Assembly: GCF_901827185.1 (NCBI RefSeq)
Contig: NZ_LR594671.1
Location: forward strand, 5,264,001-5,328,000
Direction: 5' to 3'
From: Variovorax sp. PBL-E5
Lineage (GTDB): Bacteria > Pseudomonadota > Gammaproteobacteria > Burkholderiales > Burkholderiaceae_C
DNA length: 64,000 bases
The notes beneath the pieces were generated by a model. That model was given only the letters and a program-made list of their open reading frames with translations, ran no database searches and had not been told where the DNA came from. This document shows positions 28,610 to 38,158 of the stretch, piece by piece. The translations under genes were made by a program, and so were the position numbers. The stretch's first letter is position 1; every line of letters begins with the position of its first letter.

Positions 28610-29044
28610 ATGAGCCGAATGATGAAACCATGGGCGCTTGCCTTGCTGCTGTGCAGTTGGCTGCACGTCGCAGCCGCGCAGGACGTGGAGCCCAGCGACA
28701 TGGTGCGCGGCGGATTGCAGGTGGTCCAGATGATCGACCAGAACAAGGCCGGCGAACTCTGGGACGGCGCCGCCGCAGGCGCCAAGACGCATGTCAACCG
28801 CGCCGATTTCATCTCCCAGATCGCCAAGGTGCGCACGCCGCTGGGCGGCGCGCTGCAGCGCACCTGGGTCGCCATCAACCGCCAGGTCGTCGGCAACGGC
28901 GATGCCGAGCTGGCCGGCCAGTACGTCAGCGTCGAATACGAAACCCGCTTCGCCGGCAAGGCGCCGGGGACCAGGCACGAGCTCGTGAGCTTCCACCTGG
29001 ACAACGACGGGGTCTGGCGCTTCTCGGGCTATGTCCTCCGCTAG
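28610..29044 (+). CDS. Secreted DUF4019-type protein of unknown function
   Basis: A 144-residue protein with a signal peptide (KPWALALLLCSWLHVAAAQ, predicted cleavage after AAA), then a compact domain with the features of DUF4019: an early helix (MVRGGLQVVQMIDQNKAGELWD), RADFISQIAKVRTPLGG, and a C-terminal beta sheet ending DGVWRFSGYVLR. The fold family is related to NTF2-like/steroid-isomerase-like proteins by its general pattern, and the function is unknown. The start at 28610 has GAGAGGA at a proper distance; 28601 is too close to it, and 28520 gives a poor N-terminus. It lies 86 bases after the degenerate response regulator and may be its target or partner. Confidence 0.7.
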   Translation: MSRMMKPWALALLLCSWLHVAAAQDVEPSDMVRGGLQVVQMIDQNKAGELWDGAAAGAKTHVNRADFISQIAKVRTPLGGALQRTWVAINRQVVGNGDAELAGQYVSVEYETRFAGKAPGTRHELVSFHLDNDGVWRFSGYVLR

Positions 29045-29060
29045 GCCCACTGACACCCCC

Positions 29061-29543
29061 ATGGACGAGCGCTGGAAGCCGAACGCCACCGTGGCCGCGG
29101 TGATCGAGCAGGACGGCCGCTTCCTCCTGGTCGAGGAAGAAACCGCCGACGGCCTGCGGCTCAACACGCCCGCCGGCCATCTCGACCGCGGCGAGTCGCC
29201 GGCCGAAGGCTGCGCCCGCGAAACGCTGGAAGAGACGGCCCACCACTTCACGCCCACGGCGCTGCTCGGCATCTACATGGCCCGCGCGCGGCAATCCGAA
29301 GACATCACCTACCTGCGTTTCGCTTTCGCCGGCACGCTGGGCGCGCGCGATCCGGGCCGCGCGCTCGACCACGGCATCGTGCGCACCCTGTGGATGACGG
29401 CCGAAGAAATCCGCGCCAGCACGGCGCGGCACCGCAGCCCGCTGCTGCTGCAATGCGTGGAGGACTATCTGGCGGGTCAGCGCTACCCGCTGGAACTGAT
29501 CCATGTGCACGCCTCGGTGACGGCGCCCGAGCGGGATCGTTAG
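29061..29543 (+). CDS. Nudix hydrolase (NudJ-like)
   Basis: Hydrolase of nucleoside diphosphate derivatives; NudJ-type enzymes act on thiamine pyrophosphate precursors and nucleoside di/triphosphates. The 160-residue chain starts [20 protein letters not shown] and contains the Nudix box [22 protein letters not shown] with all metal-binding glutamates. The start at 29061 matches the conserved N-terminus; the frame opens at 29031, inside the upstream DUF4019 gene, with ten extra residues. The stop overlaps mnmA tail to tail by four bases. Confidence 0.9.
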   Translation: MDERWKPNATVAAVIEQDGRFLLVEEETADGLRLNTPAGHLDRGESPAEGCARETLEETAHHFTPTALLGIYMARARQSEDITYLRFAFAGTLGARDPGRALDHGIVRTLWMTAEEIRASTARHRSPLLLQCVEDYLAGQRYPLELIHVHASVTAPERDR

Positions 29544-30664
29544 CTGGCGACAGCTCCGTCCGCGCTCGCGATCACTCCGCCGCCCAGGCAGACCTCGCCC
29601 TGATACAGCACCGCCGACTGGCCCGGCGTCACCGCCCATTGCGGCTCGGCGAACGCGAGCCGGAACGCGCCGTTGGCGCCTTCGCCCAGCGCACAGCCCG
29701 CATCGGCCTGGCGATAGCGCGACTTGGCCGCGTAGGCGCCCGCCGCCGGCGCGTGGCCTGCGACCCAGCTCGCATCGTCCGCCACCAGCGCCGGCGACAG
29801 CAGCCACGGATGGCCATGGCCCTGCACCACCCAGAGCGTGTTGCTGGCCACGTCCTTGCGCGCGACGAACCACGGCGCGTGCTCGCCCGCGCCGCGCTGC
29901 GCGCCCTTGGCCTTGATGCCGCCGATGCCCAGCCCCTGGCGCTGGCCCAGCGTGTAGAAGCTCAGGCCCTGGTGCTCGCCGATGCGCCGGCCGCGCTCGT
30001 CCTTGATCGGCCCGGGCTCCTTCGAGATGTAGCGGTTGAGGAACTCGCGAAACGGGCGCTCGCCGATGAAGCAGATGCCGGTCGAGTCCTTCTTCTTCGC
30101 GTTTGGCAGGCCGATCTCGGCGGCGATGCGGCGCACCTCGGTCTTGTGCAGCTCGCCCACCGGGAACAGCGTCTTCGCAAGCTGCTGCTGGTCGAGCCGG
30201 TGCAGGAAATAGCTCTGATCCTTGGCCGGGTCCAGCCCCTTGAGCAACTCGTGCCGGCCGCTGGCCTCGTTCAGCCGCACGCGCGCGTAGTGGCCGGTGG
30301 CGATCTTCTCGGCACCCAGCCGCATCGCATGGTCGAGGAAGGCCTTGAACTTGATCTCGGCATTGCACAGCACGTCGGGATTGGGCGTGCGGCCGGCCTG
30401 GTATTCGCGCAGGAACTCGGCGAACACGCGGTCCTTGTAGTCGGCCGCGAAATTGACATGCTCGATCTCGATGCCCAGCACGTCGGCCACGCTCGCCGCA
30501 TCGATGAAGTCGATGTTCGACGAGCAGTATTCGCTGTCGTCGTCGTCTTCCCAGTTCTTCATGAAGATGCCGATGACCTCGTGACCCTGCTGTTTCAGCA
30601 GGTGCGCGGTGACCGCGGAATCCACTCCGCCGCTCAGACCCACCACGATGCGCTGCTTCTTCAT
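29540..30664 (-). CDS. mnmA: tRNA-specific 2-thiouridylase MnmA
   Basis: Makes 2-thiouridine at the wobble position of Lys, Glu and Gln tRNAs, using sulfur from the Tus relay. The 374-residue chain has the PP-loop [12 protein letters not shown] at residues 6-17, the catalytic cysteine pair in [12 protein letters not shown] and [12 protein letters not shown], and a C-terminal beta-barrel with GSAV-like [19 protein letters not shown]. It is slightly longer than the E. coli protein because of an Ala/Gly-rich insert near 290-320. The ATG at 30664 is clear from the N-terminus [13 protein letters not shown]. Confidence 0.96.
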   Translation of the reverse strand: MKKQRIVVGLSGGVDSAVTAHLLKQQGHEVIGIFMKNWEDDDDSEYCSSNIDFIDAASVADVLGIEIEHVNFAADYKDRVFAEFLREYQAGRTPNPDVLCNAEIKFKAFLDHAMRLGAEKIATGHYARVRLNEASGRHELLKGLDPAKDQSYFLHRLDQQQLAKTLFPVGELHKTEVRRIAAEIGLPNAKKKDSTGICFIGERPFREFLNRYISKEPGPIKDERGRRIGEHQGLSFYTLGQRQGLGIGGIKAKGAQRGAGEHAPWFVARKDVASNTLWVVQGHGHPWLLSPALVADDASWVAGHAPAAGAYAAKSRYRQADAGCALGEGANGAFRLAFAEPQWAVTPGQSAVLYQGEVCLGGGVIASADGAVAS

Positions 30665-30786
30665 AGGCCGGCGATTGTCCCAGGCCGGCCAAGCCGGTGC
30701 CGGCATCCGGGAAATCACCGACCCGAAGGTGACACGCGCGCGGGACGCACCCACCCACAATGGACGGCCAAACCTGGAGACAAACC

Positions 30787-32526
30787 ATGGTCACGACCTC
30801 GCCTTCCAGCACGACGCCCTGGACCCGCTCCTATCCCGCCGGCATGCGCTGGGATGCCGAGCTGCCGCAAAAGCCGGTGCAGCAGATCTTCGACGAGGCG
30901 GTGGCGCGCTGGCCCGAGCGGCCGGCGATCGAATTCATGGGCCAGGTCCTCGACTACCGCACGCTGGGCGAGGCCGTCGACCGCGCAGCCAAGGGCCTGC
31001 AGGCGCTGGGCGTCGGGCCCGGCGTCCATGTCGGCCTGTTCCTGCCGAACACGCCGCACTATCCGATCGCCTTCTTCGCGGTGCTGAAGGCCGGCGGCAC
31101 AGTGGTGAACTACTCGCCGCTCGACGTCGAGCGCGTGCTGGCGCACAAGGTCGAGGACAGCGAGACCGACATCCTGGTCACGCTCGACCTGGCCTCGCTC
31201 TATCCGCAGATGGCCCGGCTGCTCGACCATTCGCGCCTGAAGAAGCTGATCGTCGGCAGTCTCACCGACTACGGCGCGGCGCCCGATGCAGTGCGTGCGC
31301 ACCTGCAGGCCTCGGGCCAGCTGGCGGCCGTGCCGCAGGACGACCGGCACCTGCCGTTCACGCAGCTGCTGCAGAACGACGGCCGCTACCAGCCGCATCC
31401 GCTCGGCCCGCTGGAAGACGCCATCGTGGTGCTGCAGTACACCGGCGGCACGACCGGGCTGCCGAAGGGCGCGATGCTCACGCATGCCAACCTGTCGTCG
31501 GCCTGCGCGCAGTACTTCGAATCGACGCAGGGCGACCCGCCGATCCTGCAGGAAGGCGTCGAGCGCATCCTGGTCGTGCTGCCGCTCTTTCACATCTACT
31601 CGCTGAGCGTCAACATGCTGCTCGGCCTGCGCCTGGGCGCGCACCTGGTGCTGCACACCCGCTTCGACCTCGACGCGGTGATGAAGGACCTCGCGGACAA
31701 GCAGATCACGCTCTTCCCCGGCGTGCCGACGATGTTCACGGCGATCGTCAACCATCCGAAGGCGGCGACGATGAACCTGCGTTCGCTCAGGTTCTGCGGC
31801 TCGGGCGGCGCGCCGCTGCCGGTCGAGATCGAACACCGCTTCTTCGAGCTCACCGGCTGCCATCTGAACGAGGGCTGGGGCATGACCGAGACCTCGCCCA
31901 CCGGCACCTTCACGCCCGCGCGCGGCATGCGCAAGGCCGGCTCCTGCGGCATGCCGCTGCCGGGCATCCGCCTGAAGCTCATGAGCCTGGACGACCCGTC
32001 GAAGGAGGTCGCGCTCGGCGAGCCCGGCGAGCTCTGCATCCGCGGCCCGAACGTGATGAAGGGCTACTGGAAGAGCGAGGCCGCGACCGCCGCGGCGATG
32101 ACGCCCGACGGCTACTTCCGCAGCGGCGACGTCGCGAAGATGGATGCCGACGGCTTCTTCTTCATCGTCGACCGCACCAAGGACATGCTGCTGTGCGGCG
32201 GCTACAACGTCTACCCGCGCGTGCTCGAGGAAGCGATGTACGAACACCCGAGCATCGCCGAGGTCTGCGTGATCGGCATCCCCGACGAATACCGCGGCCA
32301 GTCGCCCAAGGCCTTCATCAAGTTGAAGGAAGGCGCGCCCGCGTTCACACTCGACGAGTTCAAGCTGTTCCTGAAGGACCGCCTGGGCAAGCACGAGATG
32401 GTGGGCGCGATGGAGATCCGCGACGAGCTGCCCAAGACCGCGGTCGGCAAGCTGTCGAAGAAGGATCTGGTCGACGAGGAAGAGCGCAAGCGCGCACAGG
32501 CGGCATCGCCAAGGAGCACGACATGA
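30787..32526 (+). CDS. Long-chain acyl-CoA ligase linked to WS/DGAT gene
   Basis: Adenylate-forming acyl-CoA synthetase of 579 residues, a paralogue of the enzyme at 22957-24639 but distinct in its N-terminus ([19 protein letters not shown]). It has the P-loop [47 protein letters not shown], the [17 protein letters not shown] hinge, and the terminal [12 protein letters not shown] with the catalytic lysine. GGAG precedes the ATG at 30787. Its stop overlaps the start of the acyltransferase gene (ATGA), so it probably supplies acyl-CoA for neutral lipid synthesis. Confidence 0.92.
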   Translation: MVTTSPSSTTPWTRSYPAGMRWDAELPQKPVQQIFDEAVARWPERPAIEFMGQVLDYRTLGEAVDRAAKGLQALGVGPGVHVGLFLPNTPHYPIAFFAVLKAGGTVVNYSPLDVERVLAHKVEDSETDILVTLDLASLYPQMARLLDHSRLKKLIVGSLTDYGAAPDAVRAHLQASGQLAAVPQDDRHLPFTQLLQNDGRYQPHPLGPLEDAIVVLQYTGGTTGLPKGAMLTHANLSSACAQYFESTQGDPPILQEGVERILVVLPLFHIYSLSVNMLLGLRLGAHLVLHTRFDLDAVMKDLADKQITLFPGVPTMFTAIVNHPKAATMNLRSLRFCGSGGAPLPVEIEHRFFELTGCHLNEGWGMTETSPTGTFTPARGMRKAGSCGMPLPGIRLKLMSLDDPSKEVALGEPGELCIRGPNVMKGYWKSEAATAAAMTPDGYFRSGDVAKMDADGFFFIVDRTKDMLLCGGYNVYPRVLEEAMYEHPSIAEVCVIGIPDEYRGQSPKAFIKLKEGAPAFTLDEFKLFLKDRLGKHEMVGAMEIRDELPKTAVGKLSKKDLVDEEERKRAQAASPRSTT

Positions 32527-34160
32527 TTCATCTCAGCGGCATGGACGCATCGTTCCTGCACCTCGAAACCCCGGAGTCGCCCATGCACGTGGGCAGCCTG
32601 CAGCTGATCGACCTGCCGCCCGGCTACCAGGGCGACTTCGCCGAGGACGCGAAGAAATACCTGAGCGGGCGGCTGCACCTGGCCTCGGTGTTCGTGCGCA
32701 AGCTGGCGATGATGCCCTTCGACCTCGCCAACCCGGTCTGGGTGGACGACGACGATCTCGACCTCGACCACCACATCCATCACGTGATCATGCCGCGGCC
32801 CGGCACGCTGGCGCAGCTCGAGCGGCTCGTCGGGCGGCTGCACTCGTCGCTGCTGGACCGCAGCCGTCCGCTGTGGGAGATCCACATCATCGAAGGCCTG
32901 CAGTCGGGCCAGGTCGCGCTCTACAGCAAGATGCACCACGCGGCGATCGACGGCCAGGCCGGCGTCGCGGTGGCGAAGGCGCTGTTCGACATCTCGGAGA
33001 ACCCGGCGCCGATCAAGGTGCCGCGCGCCAACCGCCGCGCCAACTCATCGCAGCTCGGCGTGGCCGAACTCGCGAGCGCCGCGCTGACCAACACCATGCA
33101 GCAGTACGTGAAGCTGATCAAGTCGATCCCGGCCACCGCCAAGGCGATCTCGAGCGTGCTGATGCCGGTGTCGGAGACGACGGGCCAGCGCAGCTTCGAA
33201 CTGCCCAAGAGCTTCAAGGCCGCGCCGCGCACGCCGCTCAATGTCTCGATCACCAACCAGCGCTCCTTCGCCGGCCGCTCGGTGCCGCTGGCCGAGATCA
33301 AGCAGATGGCCAAGGCCACCGGCACCAGCCTCAACGACATCGTGCTGGCCATCTGCGCCGGCGCGCTCAAGCGCTACCTGGCCGACTACGACTGCCGGCC
33401 CGCCAAGCCGCTGATGGCCGCGGTGCCGGTGTCGCTGCGCAGCGAAGGCAACACCGACCTCAACAACCAGGTGTCGATGATGCTGGTGAGCCTGGCGACC
33501 GACATCAGCGACCCGCTGGAGCGGCTGGCCGCGATCCACGACTCGTCCAGCGAAGGCAAGAAGCTCACCGGCAACGTCAAGGCCGCGATACCGACCGACT
33601 TCCCCTCGCTCGGGGTGCCTTCGCTGATGGCCGGGCTGGCGGCGCTCTACGGCCGCTCGGGGCTGCCGGACAAACTGCCGCCGATGGCCAACGTCGCGAT
33701 CTCCAACGTGCCCGGGCCCTCGTTCCCGCTCTACTTCGCGGGCGCCAAGCTCGCGACCTACTACCCGGTGTCGATCCCGGGCCACGGCATGGCGCTGAAC
33801 ATGACGGTGCAGAGCTACAACGGCTCGCTCGAGTTCGGCCTCACGGCCTGCCGGCGCGCGGTGCCGGACATCGCCGACCTTGCGGACTACGTGGTGGCCG
33901 AGCACAAGAAGCTGCTGGGGCTGGTGACGGCCAGGCATGGCGACGCGGCGGCAAAAGCTTCGCCCGCGGCTGCCGCCGTTGCGCCCGCAGCAGAACCGGC
34001 ACCCGCAGCGGCACGCAAGCCCGCGAGAAAAAAGACGGTGGCCGGCAAGGCGGCAGGTGCGAAGAAGGTCGCGGCCAAGGCGGTTCGCGGCAATGCGACG
34101 AGGCCCGCGCCGCACAAGACGGCGACGCCTTCCGCGAAGCGCGCCGCGAGCTTGAACTGA
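32523..34160 (+). CDS. Wax ester synthase/diacylglycerol acyltransferase (WS/DGAT) with Lys/Ala-rich tail
   Basis: Uses acyl-CoA to form wax esters and/or triacylglycerol stored in lipid inclusions. The 545-residue chain has the catalytic HHxxxDG motif at residues 138-144 (MHHAAIDG), the SRPLWEIHIIEG block at 114-125, SLNDIVLAICAGALKRYL, and the ANVAISNVPGP block, all expected for WS/DGAT. Beyond the enzyme domain, which ends near residue 470, is a tail of about 70 residues made almost wholly of Ala, Lys, Arg and Pro, resembling histone-H1-like or granule-associated tails. It is coupled to the acyl-CoA ligase gene by a four-base overlap. Confidence 0.92.
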   Translation: MIHLSGMDASFLHLETPESPMHVGSLQLIDLPPGYQGDFAEDAKKYLSGRLHLASVFVRKLAMMPFDLANPVWVDDDDLDLDHHIHHVIMPRPGTLAQLERLVGRLHSSLLDRSRPLWEIHIIEGLQSGQVALYSKMHHAAIDGQAGVAVAKALFDISENPAPIKVPRANRRANSSQLGVAELASAALTNTMQQYVKLIKSIPATAKAISSVLMPVSETTGQRSFELPKSFKAAPRTPLNVSITNQRSFAGRSVPLAEIKQMAKATGTSLNDIVLAICAGALKRYLADYDCRPAKPLMAAVPVSLRSEGNTDLNNQVSMMLVSLATDISDPLERLAAIHDSSSEGKKLTGNVKAAIPTDFPSLGVPSLMAGLAALYGRSGLPDKLPPMANVAISNVPGPSFPLYFAGAKLATYYPVSIPGHGMALNMTVQSYNGSLEFGLTACRRAVPDIADLADYVVAEHKKLLGLVTARHGDAAAKASPAAAAVAPAAEPAPAAARKPARKKTVAGKAAGAKKVAAKAVRGNATRPAPHKTATPSAKRAASLN

Positions 34161-34173
34161 TCGAAGGCCGGCC

Positions 34174-35154
34174 TCAGGCGCCCAGCCCGGCCACGATCTC
34201 GTAGGACTTCAGCCGCGCCTGGTGGTCGAACACCTGCGAGGTGATCATCAGTTCGTCCGCGCCGGTCTGGGCGACGAACTCTTGCAGCCTCGCCTTCACC
34301 GTCGCCGGCGCGCCGACCGCGGAGCACGACAGCACCGAATCCAGCAGTGCGTTCTCCGCCGGGCCGACCTTGTCCCGGTAGCCGGCCACCGGCGGCGGCA
34401 GCCGGCCGGGCCGGCCGCTGCGCAGGTTCACGAAGGCCTGCTGCCAGGAGGTCGCGCGGAACGCGGCCTCCTCCTCGGTGTCGGCCGCGAACACGTTGAA
34501 GCCGAGCATCACGTAGGGCCTGTCGAGCTGTGCCGAGGGCTTGAAGGTCTCGCGGTAGATCCGGATCGCCTGCATCAGCTGCTGCGGCGCGAAGTGCGAG
34601 GCGAAGGCATAGGGCAGGCCCAGGTGCGCCGCCAGCTGCGCGCCGAAGGTGCTCGAGCCGAGGATCCAGACCGGCACCTCGAGCCCCATGCCCGGCACCG
34701 CGCGCACCGCCTGCCTCGGTTCCTTCGACATGAAGTCCATCAGCTCGACCACGTCCTGCGGAAACTGGTCGGCATCGGATTGCAGGTCGCGCCGCAGCGC
34801 GCGCGCGGTGCGCTGGTCGGAACCGGGCGCGCGCCCGAGGCCGAGGTCGACGCGCCCCGGGTACAGCGAGGCGAGCGTGCCGAACTGCTCGGCGATCACC
34901 AGCGGCGAATGGTTGGGCAGCATGACGCCGCCGGCACCGATGCGCAGCGTCGAGGTGCCGGCGCCGATGTAGGCCAGCAGCACGGCCGTGGCCGCGCTCG
35001 CGATGCCCGGCATGCCGTGGTGCTCGGCCAGCCAGTAGCGCCGGTAGCCCAGCCGCTCGCCATGCTGCGCGAGGCTGAGCGAATTGCGGAACGACTGCGC
35101 GGCGTCGCTGCCTTCGGTGATCGGGGAAAGGTCGAGGATGGAAAGCGGAACCAT
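34174..35154 (-). CDS. LLM-class flavin-dependent oxidoreductase (luciferase-like)
   Basis: FMN-dependent monooxygenase-like protein of the bacterial luciferase superfamily, in the MsnO8/group 1 subfamily; substrate unknown. The 326-residue TIM barrel begins [20 protein letters not shown] and has [47 protein letters not shown], and [15 protein letters not shown] as flavin-binding regions. The start at 35154 is chosen from this conserved N-terminus; the frame is open upstream to 35292 with no conserved residues. It stands alone, convergent with the WS/DGAT gene. Confidence 0.9.
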   Translation of the reverse strand: MVPLSILDLSPITEGSDAAQSFRNSLSLAQHGERLGYRRYWLAEHHGMPGIASAATAVLLAYIGAGTSTLRIGAGGVMLPNHSPLVIAEQFGTLASLYPGRVDLGLGRAPGSDQRTARALRRDLQSDADQFPQDVVELMDFMSKEPRQAVRAVPGMGLEVPVWILGSSTFGAQLAAHLGLPYAFASHFAPQQLMQAIRIYRETFKPSAQLDRPYVMLGFNVFAADTEEEAAFRATSWQQAFVNLRSGRPGRLPPPVAGYRDKVGPAENALLDSVLSCSAVGAPATVKARLQEFVAQTGADELMITSQVFDHQARLKSYEIVAGLGA

Positions 35155-35197
35155 CCCGCGATCTTGGCGCGAATCGGCGCAGCCGGCCCGCACAGGG

Positions 35198-35998
35198 CTA
35201 TTCGGGCCTTGCCGTGCGTCGGGCGTCGGGCGCCATCGCGCCGGCCTCCGGCAGGCGCCTGCGAAAGCTGGCGCGCCGCAGCAGTTCGGCATGCGTCGTC
35301 AGCAGCAGCTCGTGGCTCTGCGCGACACGGTGCCACTCGACAAGGTCGAAGCGGCCACGCACGCCCATGCCCAGGATCGCCGACAGCGAATAGTCGGTCC
35401 ACGACATGTAGTGCGACCGGGCGGCGTGCTGCAGGCGGGCCAGCGCGCTTTCGGCCATCGAGCGCGACAGGTAGCCGGCCGCACGGCCGAGGCGCACCAC
35501 GTAGGCGGCCTGCTGCACGTCCCACGCCACCATCGAGAGATGCCGCGCATCGACGCTCTCGGCCGAGACGATGCCGGCATCGGCCAGGAAGGCCACGCCG
35601 TTGCTCAGCGCGCGGTAGGCGTCGGAGTCGACCTGCCGCCCTTCACGCCATGCGGCCCAGGCCTCGCGCTCCTCGGCTTCGGCCGCCCCGGGCGAACCCA
35701 GCCAGGACTCGATCTTGCGGCGGCACTCGATGGCGATGTTGAGCTTCCACTGCTGGGCCAGCATGCGCCGGCTGCGCGACGCCGACAGCGCGCTCGACAG
35801 TTGCTTGAAGTCGTCATCGGCCAGCACGGCGAGATTGGCGCTCAGCAGGCAACCGAACAACTGGTCCGCCGAGGCCTGCTCGGCCGGCATCCATGGCGGC
35901 GGCACGCTGCGACGCAGGGTCGTCCATTCGAAATGCCGCCAGCCGAAATAGGCAAGCAGCAGCAACGCACCGACGAGCATCGTCCACAAGAATTCCAT
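35198..35998 (-). CDS. Membrane-anchored DUF1266-like protein
   Basis: Protein of 266 residues with an N-terminal transmembrane anchor ([18 protein letters not shown], residues 3-20) and a helical cytoplasmic region. The second half resembles DUF1266: [21 protein letters not shown], then a segment with [21 protein letters not shown]. Function is unknown in the family. GGGAGTG lies six bases before ATG 35998. Not in an operon with neighbours as far as spacing shows (44 bases to the flavin oxidoreductase downstream). Confidence 0.7.
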   Translation of the reverse strand: MEFLWTMLVGALLLLAYFGWRHFEWTTLRRSVPPPWMPAEQASADQLFGCLLSANLAVLADDDFKQLSSALSASRSRRMLAQQWKLNIAIECRRKIESWLGSPGAAEAEEREAWAAWREGRQVDSDAYRALSNGVAFLADAGIVSAESVDARHLSMVAWDVQQAAYVVRLGRAAGYLSRSMAESALARLQHAARSHYMSWTDYSLSAILGMGVRGRFDLVEWHRVAQSHELLLTTHAELLRRASFRRRLPEAGAMAPDARRTARPE

Positions 35999-36132
35999 CT
36001 TCCACTCCCTGACCCGGTGCCGCGCCGCCGCTTGGATGCGCCGAGGTCGACCCGTGCCTTGCGGCAAATGATACCGGGGAGTGCGCGGGAAACGATGAAG
36101 CGCCGCTGCTGCGCCGCAGCAACGGGCAGAGC

Positions 36133-37119
36133 TCAGCTCGGCTGGATGTTGGCGGTCTGGATGACGCGGGCCCAGCGCGCGATTTCCTCGGTCAGGAAGG
36201 CGGCGAAGCGGTCCGGCCCGCGCGCATCGACCACGAAGCCCTGCTGCCTGGCGCGCGCTTCGAAGTCGGAGGCGCTCACGATCTTCAGCACCTCGGCGCC
36301 GAGCTTGCGCACCGCGGCCTCGGGCATGCCGGCCGGCGCCATCATCCCGGTCCAGTTCTCGACCTGCAGCTCCGGCATGCCGGCCTCGGCCGTGGTCGGC
36401 ACCTCGGGCAGGGACGGATAGCGCGCCTTGCTCGCGATCGCCAGCGCGCGCAGCTTGCCGCCCTTCACGTGCGGAATCGATTCCGGGAAGTTCGAGAAGA
36501 TCACGTCGAGCTGGCCGCCGATCAGGTCGGTCATCGACGGCGCGCCGCCCTTGTAGGGCACATGCTGGATGCTCGACTTGTTGAGGTCGTTGAAGAGCGC
36601 GAGCGTCAGGTGCGGCGGCGTGCCGTTGCCGCTGGAGCCGGCATTGAGCTGGCGCATCCTGGACTGCTCCATCAGGTCCTTCAGCGTCCTGATCGGGCTG
36701 GCCTCGGGCACCACGATCAGCATCGGGCTGCCCGCCAGCAACGCGACCGGGCGCAGGTCCTTCTGGAAGCTGAACGGCGACTTCGGAAACAGCGTCACGT
36801 TCGCCGCGTGCGTGAGCGTGATCGCCAGCAGCGTGTTGCCGTCGGGCGCGGCCTTGGCCACCAGGTCGGCGCCGATCTGGCCATTGCCGCCGGGCTTGTT
36901 GTCGACGACCACGCTGACCTTCCAGTGCTCGCCGAGCTGCTGGCCGATCTGGCGCGCCATCACGTCCGTCAGGCCGCCGGGCGGGAAAGGCACCACATAG
37001 CGGATCGTCGCGTCAGGCCGCGGGTAGTCGCTGCCCTGCGCCCATGCCGGCGCGCACGCCAGCGTGCCGGTTGCGGTCAGCGCGGCCGCGCCTTGCAACA
37101 GGTCTCTTCGTTTCATCAT
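36133..37119 (-). CDS. TctC (Bug-type) solute-binding protein of the sulfolactate cluster
   Basis: Periplasmic binding protein of 328 residues: signal peptide with MKRRDLLQGAAALTATGTLA and cleavage near APAWAQG, then RYVVPFPPGGLTDVMARQIG, VVVDNKPGGNGQIGADLVA (ligand loop) and SLPEVPTTAEAGMPEL. GGAG lies six bases before ATG 37119. It is the last gene of the suyA-suyB-slcC-comC unit, 31 bases after comC, so a role in sulfolactate uptake is a reasonable inference; the membrane subunits would have to come from elsewhere. A different carboxylate ligand cannot be excluded. Confidence 0.85.
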   Translation of the reverse strand: MMKRRDLLQGAAALTATGTLACAPAWAQGSDYPRPDATIRYVVPFPPGGLTDVMARQIGQQLGEHWKVSVVVDNKPGGNGQIGADLVAKAAPDGNTLLAITLTHAANVTLFPKSPFSFQKDLRPVALLAGSPMLIVVPEASPIRTLKDLMEQSRMRQLNAGSSGNGTPPHLTLALFNDLNKSSIQHVPYKGGAPSMTDLIGGQLDVIFSNFPESIPHVKGGKLRALAIASKARYPSLPEVPTTAEAGMPELQVENWTGMMAPAGMPEAAVRKLGAEVLKIVSASDFEARARQQGFVVDARGPDRFAAFLTEEIARWARVIQTANIQPS

Positions 37120-37150
37120 GGCTTGTCTCCTTCTTGTGGTGTTCTGCGGT

Positions 37151-38158
37151 TCAGCGCGGCGCGCGCCATTGCGCGAGCAACGCGTCGGGCACATCGAGCC
37201 CGTCCTGCTCGGCCCGCCGGCGCAGCGCCTCGCGCCGCGCGCCCGGCAGGCGCACGCCCTCGTCGCGCAACATCTCGGCGACCAGCACCTCGATGCGGTC
37301 GAGGTAGCTCGCCGAGCCGGCCAGCGCGCCCGGATCGATGACGATGAAGGCTTGGCCGATGCGCGGCCGGTTGCCCTCGTCCTTGAAGAAGCTCGACGCC
37401 TCGAAGCCGAACTGCGCGCCGATCAGCGCGGTGACCAGCAGTTCGACCACCAGCGCCAGCATCGCGCCCTTGGGACTGCTGGCGGCGCCGATCGGCAGCA
37501 TCGAGCCTTCGAGGCCGGCCTTCGGATCGGTGGTCGGCTGGCCGTCGCGGTCGAGCGCCCAACCCGAGGGAATCGGCTGGCCCTGCTTGGCCGCGACCAT
37601 CAGCTTGCCGCGCGCGACCTCCGACAGGCTGAGGTCGATCATCAGCGGCTCGCCCGCGCGGCGCGGGAACACCGCCGCCACCGGGTTGGTGCCGAAGATC
37701 GGATGCCGCCCGCCGGCGGCCGGCATCGCCGCTGGCGAATTGGCGAAGCCCAGCCCGACCATGCCGGCCTCGGCGACCGCGCGCAGATGGTCGACCACCA
37801 CGCCGCAGTGATGGCTGTCGGCCACGCCCGCGATGCTGATGCCCGACGTGCGCGCACGCGCGATCGCCTCGGTCACCGCCATCTCGCAGGCCGCGAAGGC
37901 GAGGCCTTCGTGCGCATCGATCAATGCGGCACCGCCCTTGGCATGGCGCAGCGTCGGCAGCGCCTCGCCATTCACGCGCCCGTTGCGCAGGTGCGTGGCG
38001 TACTGCGCGACGCGGCCGAGCCCGTGCGAGCCCAGGCCCTGGGCCTCGGCCAGCACCAATGCGCGCGCCGTCGCGGCCGCCATCGTCTCGTTGGCGCCGG
38101 CCAGGCGCAAGGCCCGGGCAACCGCATCGCGCGCCTCGTTCAGCGTGAGTTTCGTCAT
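37151..38158 (-). CDS. comC: Malate/L-lactate dehydrogenase family protein, likely (R)-sulfolactate dehydrogenase
   Basis: NAD(P)-dependent 2-hydroxyacid dehydrogenase of the LDH2/MDH2 fold, 335 residues. Typical marks are LAEAQGLGSHGLGRVAQY, the catalytic-region VADSHHCGVVVDHLR, FGTNPVAAVFPR and SPKGAMLALVVELL. The family also contains malate, ureidoglycolate and delta1-piperideine-2-carboxylate enzymes; the assignment to ComC rests on its place between slcC and suyAB. In Chromohalobacter salexigens, ComC and SlcC together interconvert sulfolactate enantiomers via sulfopyruvate. The start overlaps the slcC stop by four bases. Confidence 0.78.
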   Translation of the reverse strand: MTKLTLNEARDAVARALRLAGANETMAAATARALVLAEAQGLGSHGLGRVAQYATHLRNGRVNGEALPTLRHAKGGAALIDAHEGLAFAACEMAVTEAIARARTSGISIAGVADSHHCGVVVDHLRAVAEAGMVGLGFANSPAAMPAAGGRHPIFGTNPVAAVFPRRAGEPLMIDLSLSEVARGKLMVAAKQGQPIPSGWALDRDGQPTTDPKAGLEGSMLPIGAASSPKGAMLALVVELLVTALIGAQFGFEASSFFKDEGNRPRIGQAFIVIDPGALAGSASYLDRIEVLVAEMLRDEGVRLPGARREALRRRAEQDGLDVPDALLAQWRAPR

